The notes beneath the pieces were generated by a model. That model saw only the letters and a list, made by a program, of their open reading frames with translations, searched no databases and was not told the origin of the DNA. The position numbers and the translations under genes were made by a program. A DNA stretch of 64,000 bases from Cytophagales bacterium (GTDB lineage Bacteria > Bacteroidota > Bacteroidia > Cytophagales > Thermoflexibacteraceae): NCBI GenBank assembly GCA_013299115.1, contig JAAFKA010000018.1, forward strand, positions 49,594 to 113,593. The letters run 5' to 3'. Of this stretch, positions 44,124 through 53,886 are shown piece after piece (within the stretch, counting starts at the first letter, position 1; each line of letters opens with the position of its first letter).

Positions 44124-45860
44124 ATGCAATTATTGAGTGAACAAGAAGTTTTGCGCCGCCAAAAAAGGGAAGAACTTAGCAAATTAGGTTTTAACCCTTA
44201 CCCCGCCGACCTGTTTGAGGTCAATGTAACGGCTGCCGATATTCATAAAAATTATGAAAGAGATAAACTCAACTATAAAAACATCTCCTTAGCTGGTCGT
44301 TTGATGAGTTTTCGGGTCATGGGCAGTGCTGCTTTTGCCGAGTTACAAGACTCTACGGGCAGAGTGCAAGCCTACTTCAAACGTGACGACCTTTGCCCTA
44401 CGGAGGACAAAACTCTCTATAATACAGTTTTTAAACGACTGTTAGACATTGGCGATATTATTGGTATCAAAGGCTATGTTTTTACGACCCAAACAGGCGA
44501 AATTACTATCCATGTTACGGATTTTAAGGTATTGACAAAAGCATTGAAACCTTTGCCCATAGTAAAAAGGGAGGTGGACGAGGCAGGCAACGAAAAAGTG
44601 TATGATGCCTTCGAAGATGCCGAACAAAGGTACAGGCAACGCTATGTGGACTTGATAGTGAACCCTGATGTGCGTGAGGTGTTTCGCAAACGCAGCCAAC
44701 TGATGACAACCATTCGCCAATATTTGAACGAAAAAAGTTATTTGGAGGTAGAAACACCAATTTTGCAACCTTTGTATGGTGGGGCAGCAGCACGTCCTTT
44801 CAAAACCCACCACAATACGCTGGACATGACCCTGTATTTGCGAATTGCCAATGAATTGTACCTCAAAAGATTAATCGTAGGTGGTTATGATGGTGTATAT
44901 GAATTTGCAAAAGATTTCCGCAACGAGGGCATGAGCAGGTTTCACAACCCCGAATTTACGCAAATAGAGTTGTATGTTGCCTACAAAGATTACAAATGGA
45001 TGATGGAGTTGGTGGAGGAGTTGATAGAAAAAATTGCAATGGATTTGCATGGCACTACACAAGTAAAAGTGGGCGAAAACCTGATAGATTTCAAACGTCC
45101 TTGGAAAAGATTTACGATGTTCGAGGCTATTCAGCACTTTACAGGCGTTGATATTTCGCAACTAAACGAAAATGAATTGCGTGAAGCAGCCCAAAAATTG
45201 GGTGTAGAAACGGACAGCAGCATGGGCAAAGGCAAGCTGATAGACGAAATTTTTGGTGAACACTGCGAGAAAAAACTCATTCAACCTACGTTTATTATGG
45301 ACTATCCTGTGGAGATGTCACCACTTGCCAAAAAACACCGCAGCGTAGAAGGATTGGTAGAAAGATTTGAGGCTATCTGCAATGGCAAAGAAATTTGCAA
45401 TGCCTATTCGGAGTTAAACGACCCGATAGACCAACGCAAAAGATTTGAGGAGCAACTCGAGCTGGGCAAACGCGGCGATGCAGAGGCGATGCTTTTAGAC
45501 GAGGACTTTTTGCGTGCCTTAGAGTATGGTATGCCCCCAACCGCAGGACTGGGCTTGGGTATTGACAGGCTCACGATGATAATGACAGGGCAACCGTCTA
45601 TTCAAGATGTGCTGTTTTTCCCACAAATGAAACCTGAAAAAGTGGTTCAGCAAGCTACTGCCGAAGACTATAAGGCGGTGGGAATTTCCGATGACCTGAT
45701 TCCTGTGGTGATAAAATTGGGATTTTTTACCATAGAAGACTTGAAAAAAGCAAATGCCAATAAACTTCACAATGACGTTTGTGGTATGCGTAAAAAAATG
45801 AAGTTAGACAATGTGAAAAACCCAACGATGGAGGAAGTGGCAGGCTGGTTGGCAAGTTAA
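44124..45860 (+). CDS. lysS: Lysyl-tRNA synthetase, class II
   Basis: The 578-residue enzyme has an N-terminal OB-fold anticodon-binding domain ([22 protein letters not shown]), motif 1 near the EVETPILQP block, motif 2 [18 protein letters not shown] and motif 3 [13 protein letters not shown]. It charges tRNA-Lys. About 70 residues beyond the usual end ([20 protein letters not shown] and onward to EEVAGWLAS) form a helical extension seen in many Bacteroidota LysRS. The following large gene starts 34 bp downstream and may be cotranscribed. Confidence 0.97.
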   Translation: MQLLSEQEVLRRQKREELSKLGFNPYPADLFEVNVTAADIHKNYERDKLNYKNISLAGRLMSFRVMGSAAFAELQDSTGRVQAYFKRDDLCPTEDKTLYNTVFKRLLDIGDIIGIKGYVFTTQTGEITIHVTDFKVLTKALKPLPIVKREVDEAGNEKVYDAFEDAEQRYRQRYVDLIVNPDVREVFRKRSQLMTTIRQYLNEKSYLEVETPILQPLYGGAAARPFKTHHNTLDMTLYLRIANELYLKRLIVGGYDGVYEFAKDFRNEGMSRFHNPEFTQIELYVAYKDYKWMMELVEELIEKIAMDLHGTTQVKVGENLIDFKRPWKRFTMFEAIQHFTGVDISQLNENELREAAQKLGVETDSSMGKGKLIDEIFGEHCEKKLIQPTFIMDYPVEMSPLAKKHRSVEGLVERFEAICNGKEICNAYSELNDPIDQRKRFEEQLELGKRGDAEAMLLDEDFLRALEYGMPPTAGLGLGIDRLTMIMTGQPSIQDVLFFPQMKPEKVVQQATAEDYKAVGISDDLIPVVIKLGFFTIEDLKKANANKLHNDVCGMRKKMKLDNVKNPTMEEVAGWLAS

Positions 45861-45894
45861 AATACTTTTAGTATTCTCAAATAGCAAAAATCCG

Positions 45895-48800
45895 ATGAAT
45901 AAACCCCTCATTATCAACACCCACAACGGCTATGCCGAAGGTGTGTCTGGTGCGTGGAATGAAATGCAGAATATGCAAAATTTCATTAAAGATATAGCCA
46001 CGCCTCACGTGGACAACAATACCTTTGAGCAAGACCTCAACCAAATTATTTCGGGTATTCCCACACCTTGGGCAAGGGCTATGATTTTTAAATATGCCAT
46101 TGAGTATATGCCTGATGCGGGCAATACGCAAAATCCGCAAGGCTTATTGGCTTTTTATAAGACCTTGCAAGACGAATGGAAAGGAATTATGGCTTGTTTG
46201 GTGTTGGACAAAACGCCAATAACAGTCGAAAAAGTTACATTGGAATATGAAAACCGAAACAACTTATTTGAGGTGCGGGGGGCTTTGGGCAATATGTTGT
46301 TTGAAAATCGTTACCTCTGGTGCGACAGAGAGGAATATGAAAAAAATCCCCAAATTGCACCAACTATTCAGATAATCAAGTACCAAGACGTAGTGATTGG
46401 GGCTACTTCGCCTTATTCTTTGCTTTTTGCTGCTCCCAATTACGAAATTAAACCCAATAAATCTGTTGCTGCTTTTTATAGAAATGGCAAATTTACCAAT
46501 CCCTTGCCCTATTTAGATGCCGAAAGTTTGCAAAAACTCTTTGTCTATGTGCAGTATATCAAAGATAGAATTACAATTTTTGCGGAAAGTTTAGACGTAA
46601 AAAACAAACGCAAACACGACTTGAGTTTGGTCAAAAACTTTATGGCAAATTGGGAAAAGGAGATAAGAAACCACGCCAATCAAAAAAATTATGCCCTCAA
46701 CGAAGGTGGTTTGGTGGACAGCATAGACAAATTTGCAAAGCCTTTTGATACTTTATTCAACATTCAGACTAAGATTTATGGTTATCAAGGTCGTTTTTAT
46801 ACCAAAAAAGACAACGAAAAAGCTGTAGAGGTCAATCTAAACGACTTGCTACTGCCTTCTGCCGATACGCACCTTGCTGAAATTCGGTTTGCTTCTGATG
46901 AAAGTCCCGACCGTTGTGCAGTCCATTTATTGGAAGCTGCCTCTGAACAAGGAAAAATGTATTTTGCTCTGCCGTTGAGTTCCACAGGCGTATTGCATTT
47001 TGAAGATACGCTGCATTTGCTCTTAGGCAAAGAAAAAGATACAACCTACCGCAACAGCTTGACTGCGTTGTATGAACACGACAAAAAACAGGTAAAAATT
47101 ACATTAGGCTTAGAAGTTGACCATGGGGGAAATTATGTTACTATGGAGGCAATTTACAGCACGCCACGCCACCAAGATTACATCATTCACGCCAAACGGA
47201 TTATTGCCTTCCCTGATTTTGTTTCCGAACATTGGCAGGCTTATTACCTTTATTCGGAGTTGCCACACAATACGGCAGATACGTTGAAAGTTTATCCTTT
47301 GTTGGCAGATTATAACTTTAAATTATTAACCCAAAGTGTAGAAATTGCCAATAAAACAGAAACCAAGCTCATTTATGCAACAGACGAAACAGTCAATTTG
47401 CCCGACTTTAAGAAACCAACTTTGCCCGTACAGTACAATTACGACAAATTGGGCGTAACTTCGCTGAAATACGAAATTTTTAGTGCTGCCTATCCGTTTA
47501 AAGGCGTAGAGTTGCGAATGGTGAGTACAGGTTTGCAAGATAAAATTGCAGGTTATTTTGTGGCAAAAGACATACGCATGGGCGACAAATACGGCTTGAC
47601 ACGATTGCAACCAAGTTCTTTGCAACCTGTTAAAGTGGGTTTTGATTTTGGTAGCAACAATACTTGCATCAGCTTTGCCAAAAATTTGAGTGAGCCGACC
47701 TTAGTAGAAATCAAAAACCGCAGACGTTTCTTTTTGGGCAATGACGTGGAGGATAAGAGCAAAAAACGACCTGCCGAGCCTCACGAGTTGTTTTTCTTCC
47801 CCAACGAAGAACGAAAAGGGCAACTGAAATCTATGTTGTTAATCCACGATGAAAAAAGGCTGAAAAATCCTAATGTCGATATTGGCAATGCGGTAAGTGG
47901 TGGTTTTCCTGTTTTCGAACCCAATATTCCTGTCGATACACCCGCCACAGCCACCAGCTATGCCGTTAGGTTGGGCAGCAACACCGCAGCCGAAATCAAG
48001 TACAACATGAAGTGGTCGCACATTAAGAAAGAAAACGACTACAAAGCAGCCTTGCTCAAAACTCTTTGGCTTATGGTTTGTGCCGAATTGTACGCCACCC
48101 AACAGGCTTATCCCGAAGGTTTGGTTTGGGCTTATCCTTCGGCTATGAGTGATTATTTGCAAATAAACTACCAAATTTTGTGGCAAGAAGTGGCAAAATG
48201 GCAACCTATCAAACACGGTTTTGCAGCAACAGAAGTGGGGCAAATCAACCTCCCCGCCTCTCGTTTTCAGGCTCTAACCGAAAGTGAAGCCGTTTGCAGG
48301 TTTGCACTGAGCCGACTCGGTGGCATGGCACCAGCTACAGATACTTTGTTCGTAGGCTATGACGTGGGCGGAAGCACCACCGATATTCTCATGGTCTTGA
48401 AGGTAAAAGAAGGCGATGGCAGTTACAAAACCAAAATGATAAAACAAAGTTCTGTCTTGGCAGCAGCAGGAAAATTGGCAAATGCAGTGGAAAAATCGCA
48501 AAAAATACAAGCCACCATTCGCCAATATGCAGAGGCAAACAGCACCGAAATTGGTTTTCTCTATGGCATAGGGCAGATGAAACCCGAATTGTCATCTTAT
48601 TACCTCAATGTGCTGTTCGACAGGCTAAACGAAGACCAATTACAGACTTTTTACAGTCATTTTTACCAAAGTGGCAACAAAGAAATTTTTGCTATTACTG
48701 CCTATTTGTCGGGTTTGCTCTTGTTTTATAGCGGACAACTTACCGCCAAAGTAGCCGAACAATATCCTGATGTAAAACTGGTGCAACAAGGTTTTTATGG

Positions 48801-49371
48801 CAAAGGAGGGCGTATTTTCGATTGGTTGCCTGCCGTCATGCAAGGGGCTGGCGTGCAGTTTTATCAAGACTGTTTCAAGGCGGGGCTGGGCAGCAAGGCA
48901 AACGACATTCGCATTGCCCCTAACCTAAAAACTTCGCAAACTTACCACAAATCCGAAGTGGCACTGGGCTTGTGTGCAGCCCAAGATTTTGGGATAGAAA
49001 GCACCAACCACATACCCGAAGTGATAGGCGAAAACGGCTACACCTACAAAGACCAACCTCTCGATGCCTTGCAAGAGATTTTGCCCTTGCATTTAGAGGC
49101 TTTCAACGGAGATTTTAGGTGTCCCATTCGGTTTGAGGAGTTGGGCAAGTTCATTGGCATTTACACTGCTTTTTGCGACAAATATCAACTTTTTAACACC
49201 CGACCTGTAAAAGATACGGCTGCTTCCCTGTCTTTGCTCCTGAACAACTATGTGGCTACGCACCCCGAATACATAGCTGCTAGGTCTCAACAGCAACAAG
49301 GCGGAAACTTCGAATTTAAGTCGCCATTGATTATTTTGGAGGGAATGTGTTTGTTTGAAAATGTGTTTTAG
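45895..49371 (+). CDS. 1158-residue protein with an actin/Hsp70-type ATPase core
   Basis: Two phosphate-binding motifs of the actin/Hsp70/hexokinase fold are clear: VGFDFGSNNTCISFAK (D584) and VGYDVGGSTTDILMV (D823), 239 residues apart. An adenosine-type Gly-rich turn may be GFYGKGGRIFDWLPA near residue 970. The first 570 residues have no recognised domain but are well-formed globular sequence with motifs ATSPYSLLFAAPNYE and YNRNGK-like turns. No signal or membrane helix is present, so it should be cytosolic. It is not a canonical DnaK, since there is no substrate-binding domain; a large specialised Hsp70-like or SrfB-like ATPase is the nearest description. A transcript shared with lysS is possible. 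Function unknown. Confidence 0.75.
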   Translation: MNKPLIINTHNGYAEGVSGAWNEMQNMQNFIKDIATPHVDNNTFEQDLNQIISGIPTPWARAMIFKYAIEYMPDAGNTQNPQGLLAFYKTLQDEWKGIMACLVLDKTPITVEKVTLEYENRNNLFEVRGALGNMLFENRYLWCDREEYEKNPQIAPTIQIIKYQDVVIGATSPYSLLFAAPNYEIKPNKSVAAFYRNGKFTNPLPYLDAESLQKLFVYVQYIKDRITIFAESLDVKNKRKHDLSLVKNFMANWEKEIRNHANQKNYALNEGGLVDSIDKFAKPFDTLFNIQTKIYGYQGRFYTKKDNEKAVEVNLNDLLLPSADTHLAEIRFASDESPDRCAVHLLEAASEQGKMYFALPLSSTGVLHFEDTLHLLLGKEKDTTYRNSLTALYEHDKKQVKITLGLEVDHGGNYVTMEAIYSTPRHQDYIIHAKRIIAFPDFVSEHWQAYYLYSELPHNTADTLKVYPLLADYNFKLLTQSVEIANKTETKLIYATDETVNLPDFKKPTLPVQYNYDKLGVTSLKYEIFSAAYPFKGVELRMVSTGLQDKIAGYFVAKDIRMGDKYGLTRLQPSSLQPVKVGFDFGSNNTCISFAKNLSEPTLVEIKNRRRFFLGNDVEDKSKKRPAEPHELFFFPNEERKGQLKSMLLIHDEKRLKNPNVDIGNAVSGGFPVFEPNIPVDTPATATSYAVRLGSNTAAEIKYNMKWSHIKKENDYKAALLKTLWLMVCAELYATQQAYPEGLVWAYPSAMSDYLQINYQILWQEVAKWQPIKHGFAATEVGQINLPASRFQALTESEAVCRFALSRLGGMAPATDTLFVGYDVGGSTTDILMVLKVKEGDGSYKTKMIKQSSVLAAAGKLANAVEKSQKIQATIRQYAEANSTEIGFLYGIGQMKPELSSYYLNVLFDRLNEDQLQTFYSHFYQSGNKEIFAITAYLSGLLLFYSGQLTAKVAEQYPDVKLVQQGFYGKGGRIFDWLPAVMQGAGVQFYQDCFKAGLGSKANDIRIAPNLKTSQTYHKSEVALGLCAAQDFGIESTNHIPEVIGENGYTYKDQPLDALQEILPLHLEAFNGDFRCPIRFEELGKFIGIYTAFCDKYQLFNTRPVKDTAASLSLLLNNYVATHPEYIAARSQQQQGGNFEFKSPLIILEGMCLFENVF

Positions 49372-49374
49372 ACC

Positions 49375-49452
49375 TCACACGCTAAAGCGTATATTACGAA
49401 TGTAACATACGCTTTAGCGTGTGAGAATGTAACATACGCTTCAGCGTGTGAG
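49375..49452. repeat. Three REP-like hairpins beside the RAYT remnant
   Basis: CACACGCTAAAGCGTAT, then AACATACGCTTTAGCGTGTG, then AACATACGCTTCAGCGTGTG lie within 78 bp in alternating orientation. The same unit occurs at 59035 and three times at 62679-62765. They end 10 bp before the ATG of the transposase fragment. Confidence 0.8.
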
Positions 49453-49462
49453 TAACTCAACT

Positions 49463-49689
49463 ATGCCTATGCACAAACGAAATCTACCCCATATTTACCC
49501 AGAAAATGCTGCATTTTTCATTACTTTTCGCCTTAAAAACTCAATTCCAGTTGAATTTTTAGAGAAAATAAAGGCGGACAGAGAGTTTAGCATTTTACAA
49601 ATAAACAGAAGTAACCTTTCTGAAATAGAGAAAATGGAAGCTATTTATTTAGAGGAAAAGAGATTTTTTGGAAACTACGATAGAGCCTT
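49463..49689 (+). pseudogene. N-terminal fragment of a REP-associated tyrosine transposase (RAYT)
   Basis: The translation MPMHKRNLPHIYPENAAFFI and TFRLKNSIPVEFLEKIK, then EEKRFFGNYDRAF, is the opening third of Y1-transposase RAYT proteins found in Bacteroidota. The catalytic HUH and Tyr regions are missing, so it is inactive. After about residue 75 the frame enters an unrelated antisense fragment. REP-like hairpins lie directly upstream, as is usual for RAYT genes and their target repeats. Confidence 0.65.
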
Positions 49690-49803
49690 TTTAACTTTGG
49701 CTACGATTTCATCTAAGTTTACTTTGAAAAAATCTGCAATTTCGGCTAATCTGTCGATGGAGAGTTTACTTTCTCCTGTTTCATACTTGGCGTAGGCAAT
49801 CTC
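49675..49803 (-). pseudogene. C-terminal fragment of an XRE-family HTH regulator
   Basis: On the minus strand 42 codons read IAYAKYETGESKLSIDRLAE and IADFFKVNLDEIVAKV, ending at TAG (complement of 49675-49677). This is the third helix to the C-terminus of a typical XRE domain. The first two helices are lost, and a palindromic repeat begins at the break. It overlaps the end of the RAYT fragment by a few bases. Confidence 0.65.
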
Positions 49804-49806
49804 TTA

Positions 49807-49889
49807 GCACACAGACAACACAGATTAAAGTAATTTTTACAGATAAAAAACAGTGTTTTTAACCCGTAAAATCTGCGTTAGCTGTGTGC
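49807..49889. repeat. 83-bp imperfect palindrome (CACACAG..CTGTGTG type)
   Basis: GCACACAG at the left and CTGTGTGC at the right, with ACAGATT/AATCTG inside, form a long interrupted stem. It is a type not seen elsewhere in the window. The DNA from 49890 to 50083 shows nothing clear. Confidence 0.55.
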
Positions 49890-50083
49890 AAAAGACTTTA
49901 TAGTTTTCCAACTAAACAAGTCTGTTATCTTTTGGAAAGACTTAGATGTAATAAAAATAGCTGTTGGTGAGCAAATTTATCCTGATAGTATTTTTTGAAG
50001 CCTAATTCTTACAAAAAATAAAGCCTGCAAAGTTGTGAAATTTTGTAGTTTTTTTTATAATTGTAGAAAACACTAAAAAAAAT

Positions 50084-50254
50084 ATGAAAACCTAAGATTT
50101 AGAAAAACAGCACAGTGAGTCTATCCTAAAGTTGGTTGATAATGTTGCATCAGGTCATGCTTTGTTGCCCGAATTTCAACGAAATTTTGTATGGGAAATT
50201 CAAAAAAATTATGACTTGTTTGATTCTTTGGTAAAAGATATTTTACAGATGCTA
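50084..50254 (+). pseudogene. DUF262 (GmrSD-like) N-terminal fragment
   Basis: Reading from ATG 50084 gives MKT, a TAA at 50093-50095, then DLEKQHSESILKLVDNV and ALLPEFQRNFVWEIQKNYDLFDSLVKDI. The LPEFQR-FVW block is the DUF262 ParB-like nucleotide-binding signature found in type IV restriction and other defence proteins. The rest is absent and the frame drifts into nonsense just before trpE. Confidence 0.65.
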
Positions 50255-50318
50255 TTATTTATCTTGGAATCTAGTTTGATTAAGTTTTCTATTTATATTC
50301 AAAATTCAAAATTGATTT

Positions 50319-51737
50319 ATGTTATTGTACCAAATTTTTCGCAAACTGCATGCTGATACTTATACACCTGTTAGCTTGTACCTCAAAATTAGAGATAAAT
50401 TCGCACACAGTATTTTGCTCGAAAGCAGTGATTATCATGCCAAACACAACCGTTTTTCATATATTTGCTGCCAACCCTTAGCTTTTTTTAAGGTCGAAGG
50501 CAAGCAACTGAGCTACCAACTGCCCAATGAAACCGTTTGCCAAAGCCAACTTGCCCAACCTTCGCAAGCCGTAGAGGAATTAGAAAAATTTGTTGCCCAG
50601 TTTGAGGTGCAAACCACAGTTTCATTTCCTTTTGTTACTAATGGTTTGTTTGGCTATTCGAGTTATGATGCGGTGCAGTATTTTGAGCAAATTCAATTTA
50701 ACAAAGCCAAAGACCAAGCCAACCAAATTCCCGAAATTTTTTATCAAGTTTTTCGTTTTATTATGGTCATAGACCATTTCAAGGAGGAATTGTATGTTTT
50801 TGACAACCAAAGCAACAGTTTAAACACCAATTCAACTGATGGATTAGATGCAATAATTGCTTTAATTGAAAATAAAAATTTTGCTTCTTACCAATTTGCT
50901 TTGACTAATGAGGAAACCTCTAACTATACAGACCCCGAATTTTTGCAAATCATAGCACAAGGCAAAGCACATTGTTATCGGGGAGATGTGTTCCAAATTG
51001 TGCTTGCCCGCCGTTTCCAACGCCAATTTTCGGGTGATGAGTTCAACGTATATAGGGCTTTGCGTGCTATTAATCCTTCGCCTTATTTATTTTACTTCGA
51101 CTTTGGTTCTTTCAAAATATTTGGTTCTTCGCCAGAGGCACAACTCACAGTAAAAGACCAACAAGCAGCCATTTATCCCATTGCAGGCACATTCAGGCGG
51201 ACAGGCAACGATGCCCAAGATGCTTTGCTTGCCGAAAAACTACTGAATGACCCCAAAGAAAGTGCAGAACACGTGATGTTGGTAGATTTGGCACGCAACG
51301 ACCTGAGCAGACATGGCGAAAAAGTGCAGGTAGAAACTTTTAAAGAGGTGCAGTATTATTCTCACGTCATTCACTTGGTTTCTAAGGTTACGGCACAGGT
51401 TTCCTCCACAAGTTCGAGTATCCGAATGGCTGCCGATACTTTTCCCGCAGGCACATTATCGGGGGCTCCCAAATACAAGGCAATGCAGCTTATAGACCAC
51501 TACGAAACTACGCCACGCAGCTATTATGGTGGAGCTATTGGTTTTTTGGGTTTCAATGGCGAATTTAATCATGCCATTATGATTAGGTCTTTTTTGAGCA
51601 AGCAAAATACCTTGTATTACCAAGCAGGGGCTGGTGTAGTAGCCAAATCAGATACGCAGAGTGAGTTACAAGAAGTCAATAACAAGTTAGCTGCTTTGCG
51701 AAAGGCGTTGCAGTTGGCAGTGGAATTTGGAAATTAA
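50319..51737 (+). CDS. trpE: Anthranilate synthase component I
   Basis: A 472-residue chorismate-utilising enzyme. The N-terminal regulatory part has ADTYTPVSLYLKIRDKF and ILLESSDYHAKHNRFSYICC, containing the LLES Trp-binding motif. The catalytic part has GDVFQIVLARRFQ, FGSSPEAQLTV, PIAGTFRRTG, DLARNDLSRHG and TLSGAPKYKAMQLI. It makes anthranilate from chorismate with a TrpG glutaminase, which is not adjacent; no other trp gene follows. Its upstream region is occupied by the DUF262 remnant, so the native promoter may have been replaced. AroA lies 7 kb away. Confidence 0.95.
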   Translation: MLLYQIFRKLHADTYTPVSLYLKIRDKFAHSILLESSDYHAKHNRFSYICCQPLAFFKVEGKQLSYQLPNETVCQSQLAQPSQAVEELEKFVAQFEVQTTVSFPFVTNGLFGYSSYDAVQYFEQIQFNKAKDQANQIPEIFYQVFRFIMVIDHFKEELYVFDNQSNSLNTNSTDGLDAIIALIENKNFASYQFALTNEETSNYTDPEFLQIIAQGKAHCYRGDVFQIVLARRFQRQFSGDEFNVYRALRAINPSPYLFYFDFGSFKIFGSSPEAQLTVKDQQAAIYPIAGTFRRTGNDAQDALLAEKLLNDPKESAEHVMLVDLARNDLSRHGEKVQVETFKEVQYYSHVIHLVSKVTAQVSSTSSSIRMAADTFPAGTLSGAPKYKAMQLIDHYETTPRSYYGGAIGFLGFNGEFNHAIMIRSFLSKQNTLYYQAGAGVVAKSDTQSELQEVNNKLAALRKALQLAVEFGN

Positions 51738-51744
51738 ATCAGTT

Positions 51745-53097
51745 TTAATGCAAACCTTCATTGTCTATTTTATTTTCTAATTGGTCTTGCAAACTTTGGG
51801 GCAAGTTGGAAAAGAAGTTGTAACCTGTTGCTTTTTCTATTGCACGTACATTTACCCGATAAGTAATCAAAGGTTTTTCATCTACATCATGCGTATTAGG
51901 TGTATCTATGGCTATCACTCTCGTATTGGCATTGATACGTTGCAAATCATTGTTGCCATTGTCAAGCACCACAATAATTTTCCAAAAACGGGCAGGTACA
52001 GTGATTTTGCCATTTGCCAACTCATTTTTTCTCTCTTTGTCTTTGTTTGTGCCGCCTTTACCATAACTTCCACAAATGATATACAGCTCTTTATTTTCGT
52101 TCATTACCAAACGGCGAGCATATTCTTCGAGCAGTCGCCAAGTTTCTTGATTATTATCGGCTGTTTGTGGGGCTATGTTAGTCATTATAAAAGTAGCTTT
52201 GTTGTCTGCATCAGAAGCATCACGGTCATCAGACGGACACATGTGACCTCTATCAAAACCACTGCCCGAATAATCTTTGGTTGTAACCTGATACCAACCC
52301 GCAGGAAGATTTGGGTCTGATTCGAAATCTCCACTTCTTTTGGCATCTCCTTTCCAAGATTTGTTCAGATGCCAAGCTACCCAGTTGGGTGTGCCTCTTG
52401 TTTTGCTATAAGACAAGGCATATTGTCTTTTGATTAGCAAGTAGTTATCTGCCTGTGTTACATTTGTTTGTGCATTGCTCGGATTGCCCAATAATAAATG
52501 GTCGTTGTCTTTTGCATTGCCAACGGCATTACTAATTTCATTGTTGGTCGTTACTTGATTATTGCCAACAGGCTTGTCGTTATTCACGATAGGGGAGGGG
52601 GCGTTGCCCCAACTCACATCATCTACATTGACCCTTGCCCCAGAATTAGACGTATTTCGTATTTCCAATCTTACCTTGCCATTCACTCCAAAACGAGCAG
52701 TTTCCAATTTGCCTTTGATAGTAGAAATCACACCAGCTTTTTTCCACGTTCTGCCATCAGTTGCAATCCAAAGTTCAAGACTTGCAGCCTTGTCTGTGTC
52801 ATAAGCCCCATAAGAAAAGCTAACACTATTGGCTACTACATCAAACTGCATAGTCAATTTACCTTTGTCTTTTAGCCGAACAGCCTTGCGACCATTCTTA
52901 AAATCTCTGTCCGAGTCGCCAATTAAGGCATCATCTAAAGACCAAGTACCCGAAGAAAGTTTTTCTTCTCCCGCAGCGTAGCCATTTTTTGACCCATTTT
53001 CGAAAGTTTCATTTTGGGCTAGTACAGATACAGGCAATAGAAACTGAAAAATACAGAAACTCAATAGTAAATAAATGGAAATGCTTATTTTTTTCAT
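51745..53097 (-). CDS. Secreted DNA/RNA non-specific endonuclease
   Basis: The 450-residue precursor has a signal peptide (MKKISISIYLLLSFCIFQFL, cut near LAQN). Residues 30-165 form a jelly-roll-like domain seen in secreted Bacteroidota proteins (WSLDDALIGDSDRDFKNGRK, ARVNVDDVSWGN). A polar linker leads to a beta-beta-alpha-metal nuclease of the NucA/EndoG type: FDRGHMCPSDDRDAS holds the catalytic His, and TNIAPQTADNNQETW the Mg-binding Asn. It probably scavenges nucleic acids outside the cell. It is convergent with trpE, 7 bp away. Confidence 0.9.
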   Translation of the reverse strand: MKKISISIYLLLSFCIFQFLLPVSVLAQNETFENGSKNGYAAGEEKLSSGTWSLDDALIGDSDRDFKNGRKAVRLKDKGKLTMQFDVVANSVSFSYGAYDTDKAASLELWIATDGRTWKKAGVISTIKGKLETARFGVNGKVRLEIRNTSNSGARVNVDDVSWGNAPSPIVNNDKPVGNNQVTTNNEISNAVGNAKDNDHLLLGNPSNAQTNVTQADNYLLIKRQYALSYSKTRGTPNWVAWHLNKSWKGDAKRSGDFESDPNLPAGWYQVTTKDYSGSGFDRGHMCPSDDRDASDADNKATFIMTNIAPQTADNNQETWRLLEEYARRLVMNENKELYIICGSYGKGGTNKDKERKNELANGKITVPARFWKIIVVLDNGNNDLQRINANTRVIAIDTPNTHDVDEKPLITYRVNVRAIEKATGYNFFSNLPQSLQDQLENKIDNEGLH

Positions 53098-53249
53098 TTT
53101 TTGAATGGTTTTGATATTTAATGAGTTATTAATTCAAAAATAATTGATAAATCTCGTATTAAAAAATAAATAGTGTAAATATTTTAAAAGTTACATAATA
53201 TATTTTTATGTTAAGTAAAATTACACAAAATTTAGTGATTCAAAAAAGA

Positions 53250-53282
53250 AAAGCTGTCATTTTTGTTAAAAGTGACAGCTTT
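53250..53282. terminator. Hairpin after the single-domain FKBP gene
   Basis: AAAGCTGTCA (53250-53259) and TGACAGCTTT (53273-53282) pair around an AT-rich loop, 24 bp beyond the minus-strand FKBP stop. Confidence 0.5.
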
Positions 53283-53305
53283 GATAAGTTTTATTACCCA
53301 CTTTT

Positions 53306-53845
53306 TTACTGCCTCCTAATATTTTGCAATTCCAATTCATAAACCAAAGGTGTATTGGGCAATATCAAGCCGCCGAGCAAACCTCCTTTGCCGTACATCA
53401 GCCTTGAAGGGAAAAAGAAAGTACCTTTATCTCCTTTGCTCAATAGGGCTGTGGCATCGTGGAAAGCCTGTTTGTTGCGGAAAGTGGGGAAATTGGTAAA
53501 AACATTTAAACGAAACGTAATAGCATCATTGGGATATCTTACCCTTGAACTGTCCACAAAAGCTTTGCCATAGAGGGCGTTGCCTTTGAAAAACACATTG
53601 AGTGTATCTCCTTTGTTGGCTTTTATGTCGGCTGTGGACGTGGGTATGAGGTAATAAAACCCTGTGCTGTGTTTCAACGGACTGATTTTATTTTCTCTGA
53701 AATACTGCTGCAAAATAGTTTCTTCCCGAACTGAGGAGTCGAAATCTAAAGTAGGGTCGTTGTTTGACTGCGAACCTCCGCAAGCCGACAACAAGACTAA
53801 ACAAAGCAAACTGAACTGAATGATGATTTTTTTGTAGTTAAACAT
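53306..53845 (-). CDS. FKBP-type peptidyl-prolyl isomerase lipoprotein, one domain
   Basis: A 179-residue lipoprotein (lipobox LLSAC, Cys 22). The C-terminal 100 residues follow the FKBP pattern: KGDTLNVFFKGNALYGKAFVDSS, LLSKGDKGTFFFPSRLMYGKGG and a final PLVYELELQNI. Catalytic aromatic positions are only partly kept, as in many Bacteroidota gliding/secretion-type FKBP lipoproteins. Two double-domain relatives lie beyond the restriction-modification genes (56985-58815), so it appears to be part of one cluster that has been split. Confidence 0.8.
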   Translation of the reverse strand: MFNYKKIIIQFSLLCLVLLSACGGSQSNNDPTLDFDSSVREETILQQYFRENKISPLKHSTGFYYLIPTSTADIKANKGDTLNVFFKGNALYGKAFVDSSRVRYPNDAITFRLNVFTNFPTFRNKQAFHDATALLSKGDKGTFFFPSRLMYGKGGLLGGLILPNTPLVYELELQNIRRQ

Positions 53846-53886
53846 TGTATTTTGATTGAATTTTTTTGAAAAACTATTTTTGTTGC

